NCBI RefSeq assembly: GCF_014648815.1
Contig: NZ_BMRV01000013.1
Location: 183,819-247,818, forward strand
DNA length: 64,000 nt
Reading direction: 5' to 3'
DNA from: Streptomyces flaveolus
GTDB lineage: Bacteria > Actinomycetota > Actinomycetes > Streptomycetales > Streptomycetaceae
The position numbers and the translations under genes were made by a program. A model generated the notes under the pieces. That model did no database searches, had not been told where the DNA came from, and saw nothing but the letters and a program-made list of their open reading frames with translations. Of this stretch, positions 16,870 through 23,405 are shown one piece after another. How positions within the stretch are numbered: position 1 is the first letter of the stretch; each line of letters starts with the position of its first letter.

Positions 16870-17871
16870 CTAAGCAGCGGCCGGCGGTGTCGCCGGCCGG
16901 GTGGGGACGGTGGGGGCGGACGTCGGCCGCCCGGCACGGACGACGTGGGGTTCGTGGGGAAGCGAGGGGTTGAGTGCCAGCAGGCGTGCGCCGTCCAGCG
17001 GGTCCCCGAGCGGCTCCTGGGGCCGCAGGGGTAGCGGGGCGTCGGCGAGGGACGCCCGCAGCGGACCGAGGAGCACGTCGCCGAGGCCGGTGAGTCCGCC
17101 GGTCAGGGCGACGGGCAGGGCGTCGGCGCCGCCGGTCCGGCGGGCCGCGGTGAGGACGGTCTCGCCCAGTGCGGCGGCGGCCCGGCGCACGATGCCGGCG
17201 GCGGTGTCGTCCCCCGCGGCGGCGGCGCGCGCCACCTCTGGAGCGAAGGACGCGGCGGTGCGTGCCGGGTTGCCGTCCCGGTCGACGGCGAGGGGCAGCC
17301 GGTCCGGGGCGCCGAAACGCTCCACGGCGGCGTCCAGCAGCGCGGTGGCCGGTCCGCGCCCGTCGTGGGCGCGCAGCGCGGCCCGCAGTCCGGCGGCGCC
17401 GATCCAGGCGCCGCTGCCCTCGTCACCGAGCCATGGGCCCCAGCCGTCCACGCGGGCGAAGCCGCCGTCCGCCCCGATGCCGACGGCGACGGAGCCCGTC
17501 CCGATCGCGAGCACCACGCCGGGCTGCCCGCCGAGAGCGCCGGCGTGACCGGTGACGGCGTCGCTGGTGACGGCGACTCGGGGCACGGGCAGGTCCGTCA
17601 GGAGCCGCTCGGCGAGGGCGCGGGAGGCCTCCGGTGCGGAGGCGGCTCCCGCGGCGCCCACGCAGAGGGCCGCGGGCCGCAGCGCGGGCCGCCGTTCCAG
17701 CAGTGGCAGGACGGCGGCGCACACGGCGGCGCGGGCCGCGGCCACTCCGTCACGGGTGGCGAGCCCGGGGGCGCCGGGCACGTCGTGCGTCTCGTGGACG
17801 GGGCCGGTGTCGTCCCACAGCACGGCTCGGCAGCCGGTCTTGCCCAGGTCCACCGCCACTGCTGATGTCAT
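16870..17871 (-). CDS. BadF/BadG/BcrA/BcrD-type ATPase, N-acetylglucosamine/N-acetylmuramate kinase-like
   Basis: A 333-residue sugar kinase of the actin-like ATPase fold. Visible are phosphate-1 motif VAVDLGKTGCRAVLWDD, phosphate-2 motif VVLAIGTGSVAVGIG, WLGDEGSGAWIG and ALTGGLTGLG. The family includes human GlcNAc kinase and Clostridium MurK, which phosphorylates GlcNAc and MurNAc. With anmK, the symporter and murQ it would trap imported amino sugars as 6-phosphates. The start is placed at ATG 17871 (MTSAVAVDLGK) with AAGG upstream; a further in-frame start at 17916 would add 15 residues of non-family sequence. It heads the minus-strand operon from a TTGACA promoter at 17963-17992. Confidence 0.88.
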   Translation of the reverse strand: MTSAVAVDLGKTGCRAVLWDDTGPVHETHDVPGAPGLATRDGVAAARAAVCAAVLPLLERRPALRPAALCVGAAGAASAPEASRALAERLLTDLPVPRVAVTSDAVTGHAGALGGQPGVVLAIGTGSVAVGIGADGGFARVDGWGPWLGDEGSGAWIGAAGLRAALRAHDGRGPATALLDAAVERFGAPDRLPLAVDRDGNPARTAASFAPEVARAAAAGDDTAAGIVRRAAAALGETVLTAARRTGGADALPVALTGGLTGLGDVLLGPLRASLADAPLPLRPQEPLGDPLDGARLLALNPSLPHEPHVVRAGRPTSAPTVPTRPATPPAAA

Positions 17872-17962
17872 ACGGCACGCCTTCGTGTCCAGGGATCCGT
17901 CGCGTCGGTCGGTCACCGTGCGGCCCGGAAGGCCGGTGACGGGTGCGGATCACGGTCCAGCG

Positions 17963-18054
17963 AGTATCGGAACGCCGACATCCGCATGTCAATAAGTAAC
18001 GTCGCTCGATTTTCTGCGTAACTTTTTGACGCGACGCGGGGGTCTGGCTACTGT
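17963..18054. promoter_or_regulatory. Divergent promoters with shared dyad operator for the MurNAc-recycling genes
   Basis: Minus strand: -35 TTGACA (17992-17987), 18-bp spacer, -10 GATACT (17968-17963) for the kinase operon. Plus strand: -35 TTGACG (18026-18031), 17-bp spacer, -10 TACTGT (18049-18054) for the RpiR gene. Between the two -35 boxes lie AAGTAACG (17994-18001) and CGTAACTT (18017-18024), arms matching at 7 of 8 positions. A second dyad GTCGC (18001-18005) / GCGAC (18031-18035) surrounds it. A repressor here would shut both operons; RpiR/MurR at 18085 is the obvious candidate. Confidence 0.7.
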
Positions 18055-18084
18055 GTCGGCCACCAACCCAGGAGGGAACGGCCC

Positions 18085-19029
18085 ATGCCGCACCAGGAAC
18101 CACGCCCCTCGACGGACCGGCCCGCCGAGGATGCGTCCCCGGCCGGAACCCTGGCGGGCATCCGGGCGGCGCTGCCCTCCCTGGCGCCCTCGGAGCGACG
18201 GGTGGCGGAGGCCGTGCTGGCCGATCCGGCGCAGGCGTCGGAGCTGTCCATCAGCGCGCTCGGCAAGCGGGCCGACACGTCGGTGGCGACGGTGATGCGC
18301 TTCTGCCGGGCCATAGGCATCGCCAACTATCCGCAGCTGCGGCTCGCGCTGGCCGCGGCCGCGGCCCGCGAGGACGCGCGCGGGGGCGACCGCCCGGCAC
18401 CGGGCACCGACATCAGCGCCACCGACACCCTGGACGAGATCGTCCGGAAGATCGTCTACAACGAGATGCACGCGCTGGAGGACACCGGAGCCGGGCTGGA
18501 CGTCGAGGTGCTGGGCCGCGCCGTGGACGCCGTGGCGGGCGCCCGGCGGATCGACATCTTCGGCGTCGGCGCCAGCGCCTTCGTCGGCCAGGACCTGCAC
18601 CAGAAACTGCACCGCATCGGCCACACGGCCTTCGTGTGGACCGACCGGCATGCCGCGCTCACCGCCACCGCCCTGCTCGGACCGGGCGACGTCGCCCTGG
18701 CCATCTCCCACTCCGGGGAGACCGAGGACACCGTCGAACCCCTCCAGGTGGCCGCCGAGCGCGGCGCGACCACGATCGCGCTCACCAACGCGCCGCGCTC
18801 CGCCCTCGCCGTGAGCGCGGACCTCGTCCTGGCCACCTGCGCCCGGGAAACCCCCTTCCGCTCCGGCGCGACCGCCAGCCGCATCGCCCAGCTGGCCCTC
18901 ATCGACTGCCTGTTCGTCGGGGTCGCGCAGCGGTCCTACGACGCCACGACCGCGGCGCTCGAGAAGACCTACGGAGCCGTCCAGCGCCGCAGGCGCCCCC
19001 AGCCGCAGCGCCGCTCCCCCGGCGACTGA
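18085..19029 (+). CDS. murR: MurR/RpiR family transcriptional regulator
   Basis: A 314-residue repressor. Residues ~20-95 form the RpiR helix-turn-helix (LPSLAPSERRVAEAVLADPA, then LGKRADTSVATVMRFCRAIG). Residues ~135-270 form a SIS sugar-phosphate domain (ARRIDIFGVGASAFVGQDLH, later AISHSGETEDTVEPL and RIAQLALIDCLFVG). MurNAc-6-phosphate is the effector of E. coli MurR. The ATG follows AGGAGG. MurQ follows 52 bases downstream, and the kinase operon diverges across a shared dyad, so it probably controls both. The C-terminal tail is a basic Arg/Pro/Gln segment. Confidence 0.88.
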   Translation: MPHQEPRPSTDRPAEDASPAGTLAGIRAALPSLAPSERRVAEAVLADPAQASELSISALGKRADTSVATVMRFCRAIGIANYPQLRLALAAAAAREDARGGDRPAPGTDISATDTLDEIVRKIVYNEMHALEDTGAGLDVEVLGRAVDAVAGARRIDIFGVGASAFVGQDLHQKLHRIGHTAFVWTDRHAALTATALLGPGDVALAISHSGETEDTVEPLQVAAERGATTIALTNAPRSALAVSADLVLATCARETPFRSGATASRIAQLALIDCLFVGVAQRSYDATTAALEKTYGAVQRRRRPQPQRRSPGD

Positions 19030-19081
19030 CCGCGGCCCCCGATCCCGACCGCACGCCCAGCACCGAAAGGACGACCGCGCC

Positions 19082-19978
19082 GTGGACCTCAGCACGCTCG
19101 GCACCGAGAGCCGCAACGAGCGGACCACCGACCTGGACCGCATGCCGGTCACCGAACTGCTCGCCGTCATGAACGCCGAGGACCAGAGCGTCGCCCTGGC
19201 CGTACGCGACGCCCTCCCTCGGATCGGGGCGGCCGTCGAGGCGATCACCCGGTCGCTGCGTCGGGGCGGGCGGCTGATCTACCTCGGCGCCGGCACCAGC
19301 GGGCGGATCGGCCTGCTCGACGCCGTGGAGTGCCCCCCGACCTTCGGCACCTCCCCCGAGCAGGTCGTGGGCCTGCTCTCGGGCGGCCCGGGCGCCTTCG
19401 CCGTCGCGGTCGAGGGGGCCGAGGACGATCCCGCGCGGGCCGTCGCCGACCTGGACGGGATCGGCGTGGACGAGCGGGACACGGTCGTCGGCCTGGCCGC
19501 GAGCGGCCGTACTCCGTACGTCGTCGGCGGACTGCGGCACGCCGCCGCCAAGGGCGCCGTCACGGTGTCGGTCGCCTGCAACGCGGACGCGGTGGTGAGC
19601 CGCTGTGCCGACATCCCGATCGAGGTGCCCACGGGTCCCGAGGTGGTCACGGGGTCGACGCGGCTCAAGGGCGGCACCGCGGAGAAGATGGTCTGCAACA
19701 TGCTCTCGACGGCGTCGATGGTGCGTCTGGGCAAGGTCTACGGCAACCTCATGGTCGACGTGCGGGCCAGCAACGACAAGCTCGTCGACCGGGCCCGCCG
19801 CATGGTCGTCCAGGCGACCGGTGCCGGCCCCGACGCCGCCGCCGAGGCGCTGCGTGCGGCGGAGGGACACGCCAAGACCGCCATCGTCATGCTGCTCGCA
19901 CGGTGCACCGCGGAGGAGGCCGCCCGTCGCCTCTCCGCGGCCGGGGGCGACACGCGGACGGCGGTCGGGGCGGGCTGA
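19082..19978 (+). CDS. murQ: N-acetylmuramic acid 6-phosphate etherase
   Basis: A 298-residue cytoplasmic SIS-domain lyase that splits the lactyl ether of MurNAc-6-phosphate into GlcNAc-6-phosphate and D-lactate. Conserved segments are complete: LGTESRNERTTDLD, LIYLGAGTSGRIGLLDAVE with the catalytic Glu, CPPTFGTSPEQVVGLLSGG, DTVVGLAASGRTPYVVG, GSTRLKGGTAEKMVCNMLST and GKVYGNLMVDVRASNDKL. Length is standard. The GTG start has AAAGGA ten bases upstream. Its product D-lactate would normally be oxidised by the enzyme whose gene is broken at 13330-13961. Confidence 0.96.
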   Translation: MDLSTLGTESRNERTTDLDRMPVTELLAVMNAEDQSVALAVRDALPRIGAAVEAITRSLRRGGRLIYLGAGTSGRIGLLDAVECPPTFGTSPEQVVGLLSGGPGAFAVAVEGAEDDPARAVADLDGIGVDERDTVVGLAASGRTPYVVGGLRHAAAKGAVTVSVACNADAVVSRCADIPIEVPTGPEVVTGSTRLKGGTAEKMVCNMLSTASMVRLGKVYGNLMVDVRASNDKLVDRARRMVVQATGAGPDAAAEALRAAEGHAKTAIVMLLARCTAEEAARRLSAAGGDTRTAVGAG

Positions 19979-19994
19979 TCCGGTCGTGCCGGGC

Positions 19995-20019
19995 GGCCCG
20001 GCCCCGCTGGGGCCGGGCC
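19995..20019. terminator. Terminator hairpin after murQ
   Basis: GGCCCGGCCCC (19995-20005) and GGGGCCGGGCC (20009-20019) are perfectly complementary around a three-base loop, between the convergent murQ and lipase genes. Confidence 0.8.
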
Positions 20020-20065
20020 CTGCGGAGGAGGACGGTCGGGCTGTCCGCCCCGTCCGCGCCGTGGG

Positions 20066-20812
20066 TCAGGAGGCGACGAAGCGGGCGATCTGTCCGAGCA
20101 CCACCGTGTCGGCCAGGTAGCCGATGTGGGTCTGGCAGAGCACGTTGTTGTTCGTCGCACCGCTCAGCCGGGTGCTGGTGTACGGGATGATGACGCCGTC
20201 GCACGCCGAGTACCAGGTGGCGTACTTGGTGGAGCCCGGCGTCTCGTCGCCGGCGGTGATCTGGGAGATGAACGAGGAGCCCGGGTACATCTGCTGACAG
20301 GTGGTGTAGATCAGGCAGGCACCGGCGTAGGTGGTGCCGTGGTTCGCGCCGGCGATCGAGGCGAGGTGGCTCACGCTGGTGTTGCCGCCCAGCACCTTCA
20401 GGTAGTACTGGCTGACCAGGCCGCCCATCGAGTGGTTGACGACGGCCACCTTGCTCGCGCCGGTCCGCGCCTTGACGTTGTCGACGAACGAGGCGAGACC
20501 GCGGGCATTGGTGACGTTGTCGCCGTACGAGTCGTACTCGTAGGCGAAGAGGTCCGAGCTCGCCCAGCCGTTGAGCCGGAAGACGCTCATGGCGGTGACC
20601 CAGTTGGACGCGTTGCCGGTGTATCCGTGGACGAAGACGACCGGCGTGCCGGTCGACAGCGGCTGAGCGGCCGTAGCTGCCGACGAGGCGGAGACGGCGG
20701 AGGCGGGGGCGGAGTCCGCCGCGCTGACCGCCGGTGCCGACGAGAACAGGCTGAAGGCGACGGTGGCGGTGGCGAGTACGCCGAGAAGCCGACGTGGGGA
20801 GCGGAGACGCAC
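20066..20812 (-). CDS. Secreted class 2 triacylglycerol lipase/esterase (alpha/beta hydrolase)
   Basis: A 248-residue exported lipase. The signal peptide covers ~31 residues. The oxyanion strand reads PVVFVHGYTGNASNWVTAM and the nucleophile elbow is VVNHSMGGLVSQYYLK with Ser128; Asp in SACDGVIIPYTS and His in CQTHIGYLADT complete a plausible triad. It resembles LipA/EstA-type lipases of Bacillus and Streptomyces. Cysteines at ACLIYTTCQQ, ACDG and LCQ may pair. The GTG start at 20812 follows GGAGG. It is convergent with murQ and separated by a terminator; no operon partner. Confidence 0.9.
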   Translation of the reverse strand: MRLRSPRRLLGVLATATVAFSLFSSAPAVSAADSAPASAVSASSAATAAQPLSTGTPVVFVHGYTGNASNWVTAMSVFRLNGWASSDLFAYEYDSYGDNVTNARGLASFVDNVKARTGASKVAVVNHSMGGLVSQYYLKVLGGNTSVSHLASIAGANHGTTYAGACLIYTTCQQMYPGSSFISQITAGDETPGSTKYATWYSACDGVIIPYTSTRLSGATNNNVLCQTHIGYLADTVVLGQIARFVAS

Positions 20813-20936
20813 GGAGCCCTCCAGGAAGTGGGGTCGGGGGGTGCGTTGACCCGACCCAGAGTCCTGGGGGGCGGAACGGTTGCCATCGGTGAAATCACCA
20901 GTGCCGGCGGGGCGCCTTCCGCGCCCGGCACCGCGA

Positions 20937-20963
20937 CGCCGGCCGGGGCGGGCCCGGCCGGCG
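20937..20963. terminator. Terminator hairpin downstream of the GvpU-like gene
   Basis: CGCCGGCCGGG (20937-20947) pairs perfectly with CCCGGCCGGCG (20953-20963) around GCGGG. It lies 13 bases after the stop of the minus-strand gene at 20976 and ahead of the lipase gene. Confidence 0.8.
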
Positions 20964-20975
20964 CGTGGCTGCGGG

Positions 20976-21335
20976 TCAGCCGTCGGAGTAGCTGAAGTCG
21001 CCCACGGTCCAGGCGCTGACGTCCTCGATCGCGACGCGGTACATCCCGCCCGTCTCCGGGATCCCCACCGTGCCCTGCAGGATCCGGGCGACGTGGAAGT
21101 GCAGATGGGTGGGCGGTCCGTCCCTCTTCACGGGAGCGTCGAACACGGTGGAGAAGTCGCTCAGCTGGGCGGAGTCCGTCAGTACCTCCGACACCCTCTG
21201 CCGCCACACGGCTTCGGGAGCCAGGCGACCGGTGACGACGGCACCACCGGCGACCACGGTCAGGGACATCTGACTGCTCTGCCCCGACTCCACGAGGGCG
21301 GCGATGTCAATGATCAGCTCGTCAGGCTTCGGCAT
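20976..21335 (-). CDS. Small conserved protein, possibly GvpU-like
   Basis: A 119-residue soluble protein. The strand pattern SQMSLTVVAGGAVVTGRLAP followed by THLHFHVARI and GMYRVAIEDVSAWTVGDFSY resembles gas vesicle accessory protein GvpU (a tLxVxGxxVsGtL strand followed by a xxHLxxAR element). No other gas-vesicle gene occurs in this window, so if the match is right it is an orphan. ATG 21335 was chosen because residues further upstream in the frame are Arg/Gly-rich noise. Function unassigned. Confidence 0.5.
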   Translation of the reverse strand: MPKPDELIIDIAALVESGQSSQMSLTVVAGGAVVTGRLAPEAVWRQRVSEVLTDSAQLSDFSTVFDAPVKRDGPPTHLHFHVARILQGTVGIPETGGMYRVAIEDVSAWTVGDFSYSDG

Positions 21336-21464
21336 GAGACCGGATTCTATGCGCCGGAGGCCACCGCCATGAGCGCCGGTGGTCGAAGGGGCCCTGTGGC
21401 GGGCTCGCGCGGGACCCCCGGTTCCCTCCCGGACGGTGCCGGCCCTGCGCCACGGCCGCCTCAC

Positions 21465-23384
21465 TCAGACCTCGATCGTCCTGCCGTCCAGGAACGCCAG
21501 CGCCACCGTGGGACCCCCGGTGTCCGCCCGCACGGACACCACGTCGCGCAGCGCCTGCGGATGGATCCCGTCGCGGGACAGCACGATCAGGGACACGTGC
21601 GTGCTGCGACCCCCGGGGTGACCGTCGAGACGCAGGTACGGGATCGCGGAGCGCGGCCCGAAGGCGTTGGACTGGACGTCCCGGGCCACCTCCGCGGTGC
21701 CCTGCCGCGTACCCTCGCCCCAGCCGTGCAGAGCGATCACGGCGCTGCTCAGGCCGTCGGCCGTACGGGTCAGCGCCCAGCCCGGCCCGGTCAGCGCGGC
21801 GGGGCTGTCCGCGTGCGCCACGGCATGCCCGCCCTCCCGCACCGACGCCCCTTCGGGTGCTTCGACCCGGTGGACGCGGATCTCCCAAGGGCCGTGCAGC
21901 ACGCTGGTGGTCTCGATGCGGTACCGGTGGTCGTCGCCCGGGAACCGGGCCGCGTACCAGGACGCGGCGACCCCGTCCTCGCAGCGCAGAGGGTGGATCC
22001 GGGTGCGCCGTGACGGTGTGCCGCCCGGCGACAGGAGCGCCAGGTGGTTGTCGACGGCCCGCGCCACCGCGTGCGGGGCCGTCTCCGGGGCCGTGGCGGT
22101 CGAGTAGGCGAGCCGCGCGTAGTGCGGGTCCTCGGCGCCTTCGGCCGGGTCGGCGTCCGCGCCCTGGGGCGACTGGTGGTCGCTGCCGTGGTTGATCAGC
22201 CTGACGATGCCGTCGTGCCGGGTGCCCTGCAGCAGCCAGCCCGGCGCCGGGAGCGCCCTGCGGGTGTCGGACTCCTCGACGGGGAGCGGCAGTTCCCGTT
22301 CCGTCCAGACCGGGTGGTCCGCCGGGAGCAGCAGGCCGAGGAAGGCCTTGCTCGCCCAGTACGGGGAGGCCGGGCCGGAGTAGGGCTGGGTGGCGGGGAG
22401 GAAGGTGTCGTACCAGCCGAGCGGCAGCAGCCCCCGTTCGTCCGGCACGCCGCGTTCGACGAAGTGCCGCAGCGTGCCGGAGGCGAGGCGCCGCGACAGC
22501 CCGGGGGCGAGCGGCGAGCAGTCGGCCAGCACGCCCGTCCACACCGGGGCCACTGCGGCGAACCGGTACGCGAGCGACCGCCCTTGGTGCACGGGAGCGC
22601 CGTCCGCGCCGAAAAAGTGCGGATAGTCCTCGAGGAATCTGCCCAGGCGCTCCCGGTACACCGCCGTCCGGCCCCCGTCGTCCTTCGCGATCCGCGACCA
22701 CAGGAGCGGGTACAGGTGCAGTGCCCACCCGTTGTAGTAGTCGAAGTTCCGGCCGTCCCCGTCGGTGTACCAGCCGTCCCCCCGGTACCAGTCCTCGATC
22801 CGGTCGAGGCCGGAGTCGATGTCCCGGCGGCGGTGCGGGGCGCCCACCGAGGCCAGGAACTCCTCCGACACCACTTGGAACAGGCGCCAGTTGTTGTCCC
22901 AGGTGCGCCCGCCGACGAAGCCGGAGAACCAGTCGACGACACGCTCCCGCACCCCGTTGTCCAGGCGGTCCCAGATCCACGGACGGCTCTCGTGCAGGGC
23001 GACCGCGATGGAGGCCGCCTCGACCATCTGCTGTGAACAGTCCGTCAGCGCGGGCCACGCCTCCTTGCCGCCGCGGTCCGTTCCCGCCTCCAGGCCGGCC
23101 GCGTAGCGCTCGGTCAGTGCCGGTTCCACGGCGCCGCCCGCGCCGGCGGTGCGGAAGGCCGCGAGCAGGAAGGAGCGGGCGAAGCCTTCGAGTCCGTCCG
23201 ACACGACACCCGACCAGCTGTGCCGCCCCGGCAGCCGGTACTGGGCGAAGCCGGGTGTCGCGTACGGCACGAGCGCGTCCAGCATCCGGTCGGCCGTCGC
23301 CTCCCAGTGGGCACGGGTCCAGCCGGTCCGTGAGGACAGGACCCGGTCGGTCGGCGGCAGGTGCAGATGGGGTGCGACGGGCAT
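21465..23384 (-). CDS. DUF2264 family protein, possible uronic-acid-acting glycosidase
   Basis: A 639-residue protein without a signal peptide, so probably cytoplasmic. The N-terminal ~380 residues carry the DUF2264 alpha/alpha-barrel-like signature: SWSGVVSDGLEGFARSFLL, NNWRLFQVVSEEFLASVGAP, DGWYTDGDGRNFDYYNGWAL and SPYWASKAFLGLLLP. The C-terminal ~250 residues are predicted beta sheet. I recall that DUF2264 relatives have been linked to beta-glucuronidase activity (GH154); I cannot confirm this here. It is the last gene of the M60-PL8-DUF2264 operon, 21 bases after the lyase gene, and could process uronic-acid oligosaccharides released by the lyase. GGAG precedes ATG 23384. Confidence 0.8.
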   Translation of the reverse strand: MPVAPHLHLPPTDRVLSSRTGWTRAHWEATADRMLDALVPYATPGFAQYRLPGRHSWSGVVSDGLEGFARSFLLAAFRTAGAGGAVEPALTERYAAGLEAGTDRGGKEAWPALTDCSQQMVEAASIAVALHESRPWIWDRLDNGVRERVVDWFSGFVGGRTWDNNWRLFQVVSEEFLASVGAPHRRRDIDSGLDRIEDWYRGDGWYTDGDGRNFDYYNGWALHLYPLLWSRIAKDDGGRTAVYRERLGRFLEDYPHFFGADGAPVHQGRSLAYRFAAVAPVWTGVLADCSPLAPGLSRRLASGTLRHFVERGVPDERGLLPLGWYDTFLPATQPYSGPASPYWASKAFLGLLLPADHPVWTERELPLPVEESDTRRALPAPGWLLQGTRHDGIVRLINHGSDHQSPQGADADPAEGAEDPHYARLAYSTATAPETAPHAVARAVDNHLALLSPGGTPSRRTRIHPLRCEDGVAASWYAARFPGDDHRYRIETTSVLHGPWEIRVHRVEAPEGASVREGGHAVAHADSPAALTGPGWALTRTADGLSSAVIALHGWGEGTRQGTAEVARDVQSNAFGPRSAIPYLRLDGHPGGRSTHVSLIVLSRDGIHPQALRDVVSVRADTGGPTVALAFLDGRTIEV

Positions 23385-23405
23385 CGTGCTTCTCCTCGGG
23401 ACGGT

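Noticed and set aside
15140..16873. Plus-strand frame of 577 codons opposite the symporter
   Set aside because: Antisense shadow rich in Asp/Gly/His/Glu; the minus strand carries the real 520-residue symporter.
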